Of a stretch of DNA of 64,000 bases, positions 21,302-32,700 are shown piece after piece. This DNA comes from Nematopogon swammerdamellus (lineage: Eukaryota > Arthropoda > Insecta > Lepidoptera > Adelidae). The stretch lies in NCBI GenBank assembly GCA_946902875.1, contig OX336358.1:15245694-15309693 (forward strand), read 5' to 3'. Made by a program: the position numbers and the translations under genes. A model generated the notes under the pieces. That model was given only the letters and a program-made list of their open reading frames with translations. It ran no database searches and was not told the DNA's origin. The number at the start of each line of letters is the position of its first letter. Position 1 is the stretch's first letter.

Positions 21302-21667
21302 TGACCAGGAAGTAGGCCAGTTTATGACTACCCAGGGAAAAATAAGAAAAAAAAATCTGAGTCATTTATTTTTTAGAAAAAAATTTAACTGAATATTTTT
21401 TGGTAAAACTACAGGCATTCTAGTTCTATTTGGGATAGTTATCAATAGCAGAGTTATTTAAGCTTCCAATTTAAAAATTTGAACAATAAAATTTGCAAAT
21501 TTGTAGTCCTAATACATAAAATGTCAATTTTCAACGTTTTTAAAAAAATGTTCATATCATAAAAAACAAAATACTCCGATTTTTTTTTCTTATTTTTCCC
21601 TGGGTAGTCATAAACTGGCCTACTCCCTGGTTCCCGCTTGACGTTGAGTTTTGGGGCACATTGTAAA
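21302..21667. mobile_element. Rep-J MITE, second copy, left end truncated
   Basis: Inverted arms GAAGTAGGCCAGTTTATGAC and GTCATAAACTGGCCTACTCC correspond to Rep-J at 8669. The right arm continues to GTTTTGGGGCACATTGTA, and the left is cut after CCAGG. Confidence 0.65.
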
Positions 21668-21689
21668 TAATATACAAGTTTAGCTCTGC

Positions 21690-21850
21690 ACTCATGTCCC
21701 AAGTACAGCCTGGGGTTCTTCAAAAGGGGCGTGAAAAGGCTCCTGTTAGGCCGGCATGGCATTCGCAATCCCCGTGCATCACAGAATGTCCATGGGTATC
21801 GTTAGACACCTACTTGTAGGTGAAACGATGCCACATGTCGAGATATTCAT
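21690..21850 (+). pseudogene. LINE-Y 3' coding end
   Basis: The frame SLGFFKRGVKRLLLGRHGIR and then NVHGYR matches other LINE-Y tails. K..LG.FKR.V...L.GRHGI is a jockey/CR1-type ORF2 ending. It starts within the C-terminus, directly beside Rep-J. Confidence 0.55.
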
Positions 21851-21941
21851 AAAAATTGTGTGTGTGAATGTACACGTCATGACAGAGATTCGTCCGGCAT
21901 CGGTGTCGGGTATAGAAACCGAGTAGTAAGATCGAAAGTGA

Positions 21942-22325
21942 TTTTTTTTATGTAAACTGACACGGTCGGCTACATCACCTACAACATCCGTGATGTCAGC
22001 CCATAACACCGGGTGAATCAGGTGCCATGTTAGTGCTTCCCTTCATTTCATGTCACTACAGGCTACACTGAACTGGCCGGAAAAGACAAATTATTTACAT
22101 AGCCGTTTCGACCGACGACGTTTCATTCAGTGCGGTGGTATCAACTCGGGCGGGATAAACCCTACCACGTAGTAAGGTAAGAAGGGAAGGGACCTACAGT
22201 TTTACGTGGAATCCGAACCACGGTCAGCCTCCAACGGTCGAACGGTCACCCATCCAAGTACTGACCGTGCTCAGGGTTGCTTAACAACAGTCAACCGGCC
22301 GAACTACTGAGCTACCGAGACTGAC
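21942..22325 (-). mobile_element. SINE-A, full length
   Basis: All modules are present, ending (minus-strand start) at GTCAGTCTCGGTAGCTCAGT. Its outer edge CCGAGACTGAC was the insertion target of the next element. Confidence 0.8.
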
Positions 22326-22619
22326 ATACATACATACATATCACACACGCTGAATCCCGACAATCGGGGTAAGCAGAGTAATCGGTTTTGTGCTGCAAGA
22401 ACTCTGGTAAATTACAGCACAATACCGACCAACACGTTTCGCAAAGTATTCGATCAAGATTCAATCGATCAAGCAGAAAGTAAGGCACGAAGACCCACCT
22501 GCTGCATTACTCGGTGGAAGTGCCGTGCCAAGGTGAGAGGTGGCGAACCTGTCGCCCTTTAGCACGGCATCTTGTCCTTATCACTTAGTCGCCTTTTACG
22601 ACATGCATGGGGAGAGATG
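22326..22619 (-). mobile_element. Rep-D, 5'-truncated, with 11-bp target duplication
   Basis: The (ACAT)n tail begins at 22326 and the copy stops at GGGGAGAGATG, without the 5' hairpin. CCGAGACTGAC flanks it on both sides (22315-22325 and 22620-22630). 5' truncation, a simple-repeat 3' tail and a target duplication of this size point to target-primed reverse transcription. Confidence 0.8.
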
Positions 22620-22670
22620 CCGAGACTGACGTGATAGATAAAAACAAAACATTTCATCAATACGGCTGTT

Positions 22671-23062
22671 TTTAGGGTTCCGTATCAGGTACGGGACCCT
22701 ATTACTAAGCCTACGCCGTCTGTCTGTCTGTCTGTCTGTCCGTCCGTCTGTCCGAGGGCTGTATCTCTTGAACCGTAATAGGTAGCCCGTTGAAATTTTC
22801 ACAAAAAATGTGTTATTATGGCCGATATAAGAACAAATAATAAAAATAAAAAAAAGTAAAAAAAATCACGGGGGTTCCCTTAGAAGAAACCAAAAAGTGT
22901 ATGCTGCGCGCGCCATCTACCGAATAGATTATGAAGCATGACATTAACTAATATGAAGCATTTCATAACACGCCATCTAGATGGCGTGAGTAGCGCTAGC
23001 CGTGACACGGCGATACGGGACCCTCGGTGCGCGAGTTCGACTCGCACTTGGCCGGTTTTTTT
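22671..23062 (+). repeat. Rep-E, full copy
   Basis: It starts GGGTTCCGTATC..GTACGGGACCC, has a CTGT/CCGT run, CTCTTGAACCGTAATAGGTA and CGCCATCTACCGA, and ends GAGTTCGACTCGCACTTGGC plus CGGTTTTTT. GGGTTCCGTATC at the start is inverted near the end (GATACGGGACCC). Confidence 0.65.
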
Positions 23063-24116
23063 AATCCGATATTAACGCGACCGGAGTCTACGGCATAGCA
23101 TATTCGTACAACCGGTCCGTGCGTCCGTGGCCGCCGGCCAGCGAAGGCCGAATGAATGAAGTGAAATGCCTCGGCCAAGGTTATTTATGTAACTATCACC
23201 TCGTACTCACGCGCCTATGTACAGCCGGTACATAAGCGTGAGAATGTACATACGTGCATGTATTTGTATATAATGCTGCGTGTGAAAATGGTATCGCCAC
23301 CATTGCGTCTTCTTGATTTGGAGATTTTGTGAATGAAAAGAAAATTATCGTGTGGGGCCGGTACTTAAAAAGAATAGCCCCACTGCATCTCTCCCCATGC
23401 ATGTCGTAAAAGGCGACTAAGGACACGGACTCGCACTTGGCCGGTTTTTTCAATCCGATATTAACGCGACCGGAGTCTACGGCATAGCATATTCGTACAA
23501 CCGGTCCGTGCGTCCGTGGCCGCCGGCCAGCGAAGGCCGAATGAATGAAGTGAAATGCCTCGGCCAAGGTTATTTATGTAAGTATCACCTCGTACCCACG
23601 CGCCTATGTACAGCCGGTACATAAGCGTGAGAATGTACATACGTGCATGTATTTGTATATAATGCTGCGTGTGAAAATGGTATCACCACCTTTGCGTCTT
23701 CTTGATTTGGAGATTTTGTGAATGAAAAGAAAATTATCGTGTGGGGCCGGTACTTAAAAAGAATAGCCCCACTGCATCTCTCCCCATGCATGTCGTAAAA
23801 GGCGACTAAGGACACGGACTCGCACTTGGCCGGTTTTTTCAATCCGATATTAACGCGACCGGAGTCTACGGCATAGCATATTCGTACAACCGGTCCGTGC
23901 GTCCGTGGCCGCCGGCCAGCGAAGGCCGAATGAACGAAGTGAAATGCGCCGGCCAAGGTTATTTATGTAAGTATCACCTCGTACCCACGCGCCTATGTAC
24001 AGCCGGTACATAAGCGTGAGAATGTACATACGTGCATGTATTTGTATATAATGCTGCGTGTGAAAATGGTATCACCACCTTTGCGTCTTCTATAATTGGA
24101 TATTTTGTGAATGAAA
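23039..24116. repeat. 389-bp tandem array, three units
   Basis: The marker TCGCACTTGG falls at 23042, 23431 and 23820, an exact 389-bp period. Each unit joins the Rep-E 3' end, a GC-rich stretch (GGCCGCCGGCCAGCGAAGGC) and, at its right, a Rep-D 5' hairpin (GTGTGGGGCCGG...GGCGACTAAGGACACGG). Units 2 and 3 differ at few positions. Repeated minus-strand frames (FHFIHSAFAGRRPRTHGP) match no family I know. Confidence 0.85.
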
Positions 24117-24124
24117 AGAAAATT

Positions 24125-24241
24125 ATTATCGGTGGTCGGTGTTGTGCTGTAATTTACAAGAGTACTTGCAGCACAACACCGATTACTCTGCTTACCCCGA
24201 TTGTCGGGATTCAGCGTGTGTGATATGTATGTATGTATGTG
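24125..24241 (+). mobile_element. Rep-D 117-bp 3' fragment with 8-bp target duplication
   Basis: Only the second hairpin and (ATGT)n tail are present. AGAAAATT lies at both sides (24117-24124 and 24242-24249). It interrupts the third unit of the 389-bp array and so is younger than the array. Confidence 0.75.
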
Positions 24242-24251
24242 AGAAAATTGT

Positions 24252-24575
24252 CGTGTGGGGCCGGTACTTAAAAAGAATAGCCCCACTGCATCTCTCTCCA
24301 TGCATGTCGTAAAAGGCGACTAAAGGATAAGGACAAGATGCCGTGCGCTAAAGGGCGACAGGCTAGCTACCTCTCACCTTGGAACGGTCCTTCTACTGAG
24401 TCATGCAGCGGATGGGTTTTCTTACCTTACTTGCTGCTTGATAGTTATTTGGTCCGAATACTTTGCTAAGCGTGGTGGTCGGTGTTGTGCTGTAATTTAC
24501 AAGAGTACCTGCAGCACAACTCCGATTAATCTGCTTACCTCGATTGTCGGGATACAGCGTGTGGTACGTATGTAA
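24252..24575 (+). mobile_element. Rep-D, nearly full length
   Basis: It runs from GTGTGGGGCCGG to CAGCGTGTGGTACGTATGT. Its head is in the position that belongs to the third 389-bp unit, so the array probably arose over the 5' end of a Rep-D copy like this. Confidence 0.7.
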
Positions 24576-24579
24576 AGAA

Positions 24580-25005
24580 AATGTAATGAAAATTGTGTTT
24601 TGAATTTTGACGACGTGAAGGTTTTTGAATGATGAAATTTTCGAATGAATCTTTGAAAATTGTGTTGTTGTCTTATGTTATGTAAAAGCGTCGAATTTCT
24701 AAGATATTTTGTTCGGCCATCCGGAGCATAGCTTTAAGAATATTAAACATATTAGCCTGAAATTAAAAAAATTGGTATAATAAAAAAATATAATTAAACC
24801 CATATATTCTGGGAGAATGGTTTAATTGTAATTTCTTTTTACAAGTACATTATATTGGACAATAAAAGAAGAATAATTTATATTCAAAGTAAACTCTCTT
24901 AAAAATTATTTATAATAAAACAAACTATAAATTAAATACTACTATTACAATTATTACCCATATTAATACAATATTATGGTGATTAAACTAAATGTTCTGC
25001 CTCGT
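24580..25005. other. A/T-rich, nothing assignable
   Basis: No coding signal or repeat partner was seen. Confidence 0.4.
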
Positions 25006-25008
25006 GTA

Positions 25009-25327
25009 CCGTGTGGGGCCGGTACTTTAAAAGAATAGCCCCACTGCATCTCTCCCCGTGTATGTCGTAAAAGGCGACTAAGGGATATGACTCCCTTCTT
25101 ATATTACTAGGTGGTAGGGTTCAACCCGCCCGGGTTGGTACCACCGCACTGAATGAAAGGTCGGTCGAAACGGCTATGTAAATAGTTTGTGTTTTCCGTC
25201 CAGTTCAGTGTAGCCGGCACGACCGAAGGGAATCACTGACGTGGCACCAAGTTCATCCGGTGTTATGGGCTGACATCACGGATGTTGTAGGTGATGAAAC
25301 CAACCGTGTCAGCATCAATAAAACAAA
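25009..25327 (+). mobile_element. SINE-C
   Basis: The Rep-D head changes at AAGGGATATGACTCCC to the SINE-A body, ending CAACCGTGTCAGCATCAATA. Complete copy. Confidence 0.75.
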
Positions 25328-25329
25328 AT

Positions 25330-26328
25330 AAAAAAAATATAAAAACCTGATTTGAAAATAAAACAATGCTTCAGTCTTGAACTCTAGTTCTAGTTCTAGA
25401 ACAACAATTTATTTCAAATGAAACCGAGATCGAAAAAATAGGCCAACAAGCGTTCTACACAAAATCGAGAGTAAACTTAATAAGCCTTCCATCTTTTCTT
25501 TGTGAGTATGTCTCTATGAGGAGCAATTTTCTGACCTTTTAGGCTAAGATAGTTTTTAACGAAAACTAAAAAAATTCTCAACACTCAAAGAATTTGTTAA
25601 AAATTTCTCGGGTATTTTCAAAATGACTGTAGGCAAGTAAGATTTTTTTTATTAACATTTAAAAATATAGTTATTACGGTGATAAATGTCTGGTTTTATC
25701 ATATATTTCAACTACGTAATAAAGGTGATAAAAAAAGTGAATATTTCTTATAATTAAATAAATTAATTAATACTATAAATAATTGACACGAAAACCTAAA
25801 TGTTTTACCAAAATTTACATAATACACACAGCCGAATATTTAACTAGAGGTGGGCATAGCTAGTATATAACGAATACATAGAAAAGTACACATAGACAGT
25901 TTTCTCCGCTCGTATACATACACGAACCTTTCACTTGAACACGCATGCGCAGTACATATATACTAACAAATGGAATAGAGTAGAGTTCGAAATTATTTAT
26001 TTTCTGGAAAAGTATTTTTGTAAATGTTGATTTAAAATATTTCAACATAAAGCACAGCAGGCCAAGCGCGTGTTAATTTTTAATAAAATTATAGTAACTA
26101 TTAGATAGTTATACTCAATTAAAATACGCTGTTAGTAACAAGCGACCAAGTAAGTTTCTATATATTTGTCGTCAGGATAATTCAAAGAGTCAGAGAGCAC
26201 CTATTGTGCGCCGATCCAGTATCGATAGTTTCGATAGTTTGCTCTCTATTATATTTGTCGTCAGTACAATCGAAGAGCCAGAGCCCACATAAAGCGAAGT
26301 TTTTATGACCGTTTAACGTACGTCAATT
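25330..26328. other. A/T-rich, nothing assignable
   Basis: Two short direct repeats containing TTTGTCGTCAG.A.AAT..AAGAG.CAGAG (26165 and 26250) are the only structure noticed. Confidence 0.4.
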
Positions 26329-26329
26329 T

Positions 26330-26660
26330 TTTTTTTTTATTGCAACTGACACGTTTGGCTACATCACCTACAACATCCGTGATGTCAGCCCATAACACCG
26401 GGTGAACTTGGTGCCACGTAAGTGCTTCCCTTCGGTCGTGCCGGCTACACTGAACTGGACGAAAAACACGAACTATTTACATAGCCGTTTCGACCGACGT
26501 TTCGCTCCGTGCGGTGGTATCAACCCGGTCGGGCTAACGCCGCCTACCACTACCACCAAGTAATATAAGAAGAGAGTCATATCCCTTAGTCGCCTTTTAC
26601 GACATACACGGGGAGAGATGCAGTGGGGCTATTATTTTCCAGTACCGGCCCCACACGATA
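26330..26660 (-). mobile_element. SINE-C
   Basis: Same chimeric order as the copy at 25009, in opposite orientation, with a CGCCTACCACTACC duplication in the body. Confidence 0.7.
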
Positions 26661-26664
26661 CAAT

Positions 26665-26966
26665 AATACATACATACATACCACACGCCGTATCCCGAAA
26701 ATTAGGGTAAGCAGAGTAATCGGTGTTGTGCTGCAAGAACTCTGGAAAATTACAGCACAACATTGACCACCACGTTTAGAAAAGTATTCGGACAAGATAA
26801 CTATCAAGCAGCAGTAAGGCATGAATACCCACCGCTGCACGACTCGGTGGAAGGAGCGTGCTAAGGTGAGAAGTGGCTAGCCTATCGCCCTTTAGCACAG
26901 CAACTTGTCCTTATCCCCTAGTCTTCTTTTACGACATGCGCGAGGAGAGATGCAGTGGGGCTCTTC
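26665..26966 (-). mobile_element. Rep-D
   Basis: It has an (ACAT)n tail, the hairpin (GTGTTGTGCTG...CAGCACAACA) and a head up to GAGATGCAGTGGGGCTCTTC. It lies directly beside the SINE-C copy that carries the same head. Confidence 0.7.
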
Positions 26967-27411
26967 TTATAGATGTATAAAAGCTATATTTAAAATTGTA
27001 TAAATGTTTCCTATTCAAAAGCTTCACTGTTTTAGAGTAAAACCGCTCCGCTCAGGTCGTTTTCCTCCGGCATGCGTCACCTCTCGCTACCAACACAGAC
27101 ACCCATCCTGCCTCTGTGTGCGTGAACTTTCGCTGGAAATATTTTTATTATTTTTTAATAATATACACAAAATACATGCGCGGAAGTGCGTTTGTATATC
27201 GACTTAGAAAGTTGTACAGATCGTATTACTTACTTTGATTTGTAACCGAAACTCGTACACCTGCTTGACTTTTGTACGAAAAATCATAAATATAATCAGA
27301 AATTAGAAACATTAAGGAATTACGCAGCTTGATTATGTTAAACAGTTTTGTTTCAGCTTATATTTTAATATTTCTTTTCATAATATATTTAAATTAACTC
27401 AATATTGCTTA

Positions 27412-27890
27412 TTGTTTATTGCATAATTTCATCCATAGGTAGGTAGCCTACGCTTCGATATGTCGAAAATTCCGCCAGTTCTAAATTCAATGCGAAGAAG
27501 AACTGACAAACAAACTTCGCAAGTCACAATGTTTTGTTCGTACCTTATAAGTATTATATTTAAAATAATTTCCAATAATTTTACCCATACTACCGCTCAC
27601 AAGAACATTAATATTTACAGCATAAACATGAACACTCAAGAATCTGACCACACTGCCTATTTACATTACCTATATCTGGTGTATAGTGCCATCGTGAATT
27701 TCGATACTTCATCATCGTCATCATCATCATCAGCCTGTATCGGTCCACTGCTGGACATAGGCCTCTCCCAAGGCACGCCACCACACGCGGTCTTCCGCTC
27801 TTCTCATCCATCCACTCCCGGCTACCTTTTTTAGGTCATATATCAAGGGATACTTCATATATCAAGTCAAATAAAAAACAATTAGTTTAC
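27412..27890 (+). repeat. Rep-F copy split by a LINE tail
   Basis: It aligns with the copy at 5926 on both sides of an insertion at 27713-27848. Confidence 0.6.
27713..27848 (-). pseudogene. RTE-like LINE 3' end with (GAT)n tail
   Basis: The minus strand gives WERPMSSSGPIQADDDDDDD-like coding, where the Asp run is the GAT tail. GATACTTCAT (27703-27712 and 27849-27858) flanks it as a 10-bp target duplication, proving retrotransposition into Rep-F. Confidence 0.7.
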
Positions 27891-27959
27891 GTATAGATTC
27901 GTTTATTTAATTTATATTAAAAGAATCCACGTAATAGTAAAATAATGTAATATTAAGTT

Positions 27960-28080
27960 ATTGGCTGGTCGGAGCATGTGCTTTGGCCCCTTTGACTCAG
28001 CCACTCATACTGGATTACATAAAAAATATTTGAGTGAGGTACCAAAGCCACACGTACCGGATTACATAAAAAAAAATTAT
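27960..28080 (+). mobile_element. SINE-B tail, with tail duplication
   Basis: ATTGGCTGGTCGGAGCATGT through CATACTGGATTACATAAAAA is followed by a second CGTACCGGATTACATAAAAA. Confidence 0.6.
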
Positions 28081-28177
28081 CAGGTACCAATACAAATTAC
28101 CTTTTTACTTCCATCTAATCCTAAAGGTTGGCTGGCAGAAATCTTTAAAAGGGATAAGTTCTAAATAATTATTTTTT

Positions 28178-28335
28178 TAAGTAAAGCGCGACATGTGGCA
28201 TCTTTTCACGTACAAGTAGGTGTCTAACGATGCCCATGGACATTCTGTGATGCACGGGGATTGCGAATGCCATGCTGGGCTGACAGGAGACTTTTCACGC
28301 TCCTTTTGAAAAACCCCAGGCTGTACTTGGGAGGA
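28178..28335 (-). pseudogene. LINE-Y 3' coding end
   Basis: It is the reverse of the tail at 29335, with PKYSLGFFK and GRHGI-like coding and the 3' region CATCGTTAGACACCTACTTG. Confidence 0.55.
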
Positions 28336-28529
28336 AATACATGAACACGGTTCCATGATTAAAAGACCTACAGAACCGGTTGGTCCCATCTATCCTTGGA
28401 TGGTCTGATCGTATAGGGGTGCCCAGTACGTGTAGTGCGGAGGTGAAATGGGGACGGCGGAATCGTGTTGAACAGCTCCTCCGAACACTACCCATGAAAT
28501 AGACTATAGAACACACTTAGGGAGCCACT

Positions 28530-28850
28530 TAGGAGTTTCGGCTTGGTCTCTTGATCAAGGTCCGAGGTTCGAATTCGGCCAATATGATTTTTTTCTTACG
28601 GAAAAATTTAAGTGCATACCTACACCTGCTGCTTCACCGTTCGGAACCTGTAAAAACTCTAGGTCCCTTCCCTTGTTCCTTGCTAGGTGGTAAGATCAAA
28701 TTGTAGCCGACTGGGTTGGTACCACCGTACTGGATGTAAGATGGCAGCATAGCAGCCTCGGCTGTGTTCTCTTCTAGTCCAGTATAGCCAGCAATCCAGA
28801 GAAGTCTTCGGTATGGCACCTACCTTCTCGGAGGTGACACCTTCTAGGAA
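28530..28850 (+). mobile_element. SINE-B, head rearranged
   Basis: The A box is lost but GAGGTTCGAATTC, the body and the tail up to ATGGCACCTACCTTCTCGGA remain. Confidence 0.65.
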
Positions 28851-28984
28851 CGCTCATTTTGGTTTCTCCGTAGTCGCGCAGAAAATTGGAATAGAACGTC
28901 GTTTTATAGAATCAAAGGTTGAAAACAAATGCTCAGTGATACCATCCCAAAGACAAGAAGTAACAATCCATTGACAGTGTTAAT

Positions 28985-29245
28985 TTTTATGAAAACTGAC
29001 ACGGTTGGCTACATCACTTGCTACACCCGTGATGTCGTCCCATCACACCATGGCGAACTAGGTGCCATGTCAGTGCATCCCTTTTGGTCGTGCCGGCTAC
29101 ATCGAACCGGACGGAATAAAACTTACTATTCACATAGCAGCTTCGATCAACGTTTTATTCAGTGCGGTGAAACTGGCTACTGGAATCCAGCCGAGAGAAG
29201 CCCTACCACCTAATAAGGTAAAGGGAAGGGACCGACGACAGTTTA
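28985..29245 (-). mobile_element. SINE-A/C body and tail, 5'-truncated
   Basis: It has AAACTGACACGGTTGGCTAC through CCCTACCACC and GGGAAGGGACC, diverged, with no head. Confidence 0.65.
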
Positions 29246-29334
29246 ATTTATACAAATAAACATAATGTATTTTAAAATAGAAAAAATATATTCTATAGTA
29301 CCTATTTTTACATTGTTACAATGTTATATTTATT

Positions 29335-29525
29335 CACCGAACCGGGAAAATGTGGAACGCACTCCCTGCTCATCTATTTCCTCCCAAGTACAGCCTGGGG
29401 TTTTTCAAAAGGGACGTGAAAAGGCTCCTTTCAGGCCGGCATGGCATTCTCAATCCCCGGGCATCACAGAATGTCCTTGGGCATCGTTAGACACCTACTT
29501 GTAGGTGAAACGAAGCCAGGTCATG
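29335..29525 (+). pseudogene. LINE-Y 3' coding end
   Basis: The frame GKMWNALPAHLFPPKYSLGF and FKRDVKRLLSGRHGI is intact over about 45 codons, then 3' sequence to GAAACGAAGCCA. It is the best coding example of LINE-Y here. Confidence 0.6.
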
Positions 29526-29659
29526 TCGCGCTATCCAAAAAAAAATTCTCAATTGAACTTAAAAATCAAACTGAACTGATATGGTCACCCACCCATCGCC
29601 GGCAAAATCCAGTATTTCATAATGAACCATTTCTCCGAAAGAGATCTCTAGATCCGGGT

Positions 29660-30190
29660 GCCAATACCACGTGACACATACCGCCCGAGCCAGCCCCCCG
29701 GCGCCCATCAGGTGCGCCCGCGCCGGTTACAAAACATCTCCGAGAGCCGCCTCCACGACTTTCACCCGCTTTCTCTCTCGGAGAGAGTCGGCCGGTTGGT
29801 GTGACCTCGATACTGGACACTCGGTGATGGCTGCTGCGGTAGAACAATGCATCTTAACGAGCGTAGATTTAAAGGTGTTATTTGAGTGTAGATCTGTGTC
29901 CGTTTTGAGAATAAGTTAGAAGAAAGTATGACTTATCGGGCATAGAAACAAAGATTATATTCGATTGTGAATACAGAATGAGCGATGATGATCAGGGGAT
30001 AATGAACTCTATTAAAACTGTTTATGATGCGATTTTGAATGAATATTGTGGAGAAATGAAGATTCCTTATAGCCAGCGAGAGCAGGTGGTCAAGATAATT
30101 TTCTCTTGTAGTTCTTTTTTTACGTGTGGGAGTTGGGATATGTTTTCTAAATGTGGTTTATTTTTGGTAGATGTATATAGTATGTAGGTA
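29660..30190 (+). CDS. possible host first exon(s), weak
   Basis: A GC- and CpG-rich block (29680-29800) precedes two ATG frames: MAAAVEQCILTSVDLKVLFE from 29827, and MSDDDQGIMNSIKTVYDAIL plus NEYCGEMKIPYSQREQ from 29978 (69 codons open). The second has a natural-looking composition and a possible donor at GAGCAG|GTGG. No downstream exon or family match was recognised. Confidence 0.25.
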
Positions 30191-30284
30191 TGCTTTAGGG
30201 TTTTTATGCTCTGGCCTGTCAATTATAGTATTCATTTGATTCCAATGAGGAGGTTTAAATTTTATTTTTTAAGCATCGTTATTT

Positions 30285-30620
30285 GTAGCATACGTACATA
30301 CATACCACATGCTCGTGGCAATCGGGTAAGCAGAGTAGTCGGTGTTGTGCTGCTAGTACTTTTGTTAATTACAGCGCAACACCGACCACAACGTTTAGAA
30401 AGGTTTTAGGACATTATAACTACGTATTAAGCAGCAAGTAAGGCACGAACACCCACCTGCTGCACGACTCGGTGGAAGGGCCGTGCCAAGGTGAGAGGTG
30501 GCTATCCAGTCGCCCTTTCCTTCGGCATCCTGTCCTTATCCCTTATAGTCGCCTTTTCCTTAGTCGACATGCACGGGGAGAGATGCAGTGGGGCTATTGT
30601 TTTAAGTACTGATTCCACAT
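30285..30620 (-). mobile_element. Rep-D
   Basis: Diverged full-length copy from the short (ACAT)n tail to GAGATGCAGTGGGGCTATTG, with a small duplication near GTCGCCTTTTCC. Confidence 0.65.
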
Positions 30621-30699
30621 GGTTATTTGTAACCTCCATAACCCATGTGGGTACGGACGAAGTATGAACGCTGCAATATAAATACATATTTAATTTAGA

Positions 30700-32000
30700 C
30701 ACTGATTATATGATCCCTCATGGGGATAAGATTTGACTTGTCATCAAATAATTCTTTAACTAAGGGTGATTTTTTTTAAATTTCCTGTTATAAATACAGA
30801 AAAAACATATCTAAGCAATGTTAACTTTCTCTGTGCGTTTTATAAAAAGAAAATTCTGAGAAACAGATTTTCTCAAAATAAAAACATGTTGCTGTAATTC
30901 AGAGGAGGCAACGCGGCTAGTGTTTAGGGTAGGGTGGGGGAGTCGGCGGAGATGAATGAAATTTATATAAAATAAATAAATAAAAGAGATAAATGAATTA
31001 ATATTAATTTGCGTGTGATTATAATTTGTCTAATAATATATTATTTACTAATGTGTCTATTAAATAAAGACTTTCAAACATTAAAACAAATTTAATTTTT
31101 ATGTTTATTATCTTATCAGATAATATGAAACAGGATGTATCAATACTTGCGTTTAAAAATAAAAAAGTTTTAATTCACATTTTCTTTCAACTCTCTGGTC
31201 ACCACTGATTCGGTCTACATCTCACAATAATTATCTAAAAAAAAAGATCCAACACCCACGAACTGTTAGAGCATTTTGTTCTGTTTGCATGAAAACCAAA
31301 TAAAAAGGTTGAGTTTTATAAAAGCTACCGGCGCGTTTGTGAGCGAGGCATACCGCCAGCGCCATCTATGGAGCTCTCACGCGCAACCTGAGGCAATCGT
31401 TTGAATGATTTTTATATTTTCAGCCGAAAATTTTGTAATTTCCTTTCAATTATATGCACGTTCCGTAAAATATTTACATAAAGTCTATAACAGTCCATAC
31501 TTTTTTCTATGAAGATCTAAGGCGACCCTTTCCTTATTAAGGTAGGTAGTATTTAAACCTTATACCAACACAATATTTTAATGAAGGTATGTCATTTATT
31601 GTTTAATAAAAATTAAACTTTATTAAAAAAATATTTAGTTAATTATTAACGATGTATCTAAATAGAAGTATTCTATACCGGTGTTGTATATTTACTGTGC
31701 TGAATTACCGCGAAAATCATATCGTAAGTCGTAATGGTACTGCAAAAAGAACAATTTCTTTAATTTATGCTTTGATCCAGTCACTGGGTCCTAGCGGACG
31801 TCGAAAACGTTTCAAAAGGGGTCCTAACAATAATTTTAATTAAGGGGTCCTAGAAAATGGGTCAGATCAGAACCTTCCGAGATCTAAATTATTTATAGAT
31901 AATGTAATGTAATTTTATGAAATATCGAATTGCAATTTGCATAGAACGTAAGAAAATTTGAATTTCGCGGGCTAGTGCGACGGAATTTGGAATCCGTTCT
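30700..32000. other. A/T-rich interval
   Basis: No gene was recognised. A GCGCCATCTATGG phrase at 31370 resembles one in Rep-E. Confidence 0.4.
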
Positions 32001-32002
32001 GA

Positions 32003-32178
32003 TTTTTTTTTTTTTTTTATGGAAACAGACACGGTTGGCTACATCACCTACAACATCCGTGATGTCAGCCCATAACACCGGGTGAACTTGGTGCCACGTC
32101 AGCTTGCTTCCCTTTGGTCGTGCCGGCTACACTGAACTGGACGGAAAACACAAACTATTTACATAGCCGTTTCGACCA
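32003..32178 (-). mobile_element. SINE-A/C tail, 5'-truncated
   Basis: A long T run (poly(A) of the minus strand) is followed by the standard tail through ATAGCCGTTTCGACC. Confidence 0.7.
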
Positions 32179-32384
32179 AATTATTTAGAAACGTTACCGA
32201 GGTAGCGACAGGACAGTTCCTTAAGTTTTATTATACAGAAATAAGTATGTATAATATATGCTCATAATAAGTAATTAATGTAAAATGGTTTATCTTATAA
32301 AACAATCAACCAAAAACCTTTGTAAAATGAAAACGAAAGCATCAAATTAAAACTACTTTGACTTATTTTTCTTACGGGTCGCGA

Positions 32385-32462
32385 GGCCCCTAGGCAGCGC
32401 TGGGCCCATAGACACATGCCTACATTGCCTATAAGGATAATCCGGGACTGGCCCTTGGGCGC
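32385..32462. mobile_element. hAT-like terminal fragment
   Basis: The reverse complement starts CAAGGGCCAGTCCCGGATTA and continues GGGCCCAGCGCTGCCTAGGG, the GGGCC/GGCCC-rich style of hAT termini, also seen at 39005-39062. The opposite end was not found. Confidence 0.4.
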
Positions 32463-32507
32463 AACCATCCAGCCACTTCTTCATAAAAAGTTAAGTAAAT
32501 TACAAAT

Positions 32508-32700
32508 TTGTTAAACCCCCGACCCTTAAAAAGTCAAAAATAATTTCAGTTTAATTACTTAAAAGAGTCGGGGGACCGCTAAGTAAATACCCGTGCAGCT
32601 CTGAGTTTTGTATATTTTATTTGCCTAGCGGTCTCCCGATTCCTTAAGTAAACGGAAATTATTTTAGACTTTTTGAGAGTCGGGGGTTTTTTTTAAATTT
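32508..32700. repeat. foldback repeat with about 80-bp arms
   Basis: AAACCCCCGACCCTTAAAAA and onward is mirrored by TTTTTGAGAGTCGGGGGTTT with GGACCGCTAAGTAAATA/TATTTGCCTAGCGGTCTCC near the centre. It is non-coding, MITE-like and related to 6655-6990. Confidence 0.65.

Noticed and set aside
23196..23956. 123-codon minus-strand frames repeated in the 389-bp array
   Set aside because: The frame crosses the Rep-E and Rep-D junctions, which are non-coding elsewhere; no family likeness or start context.
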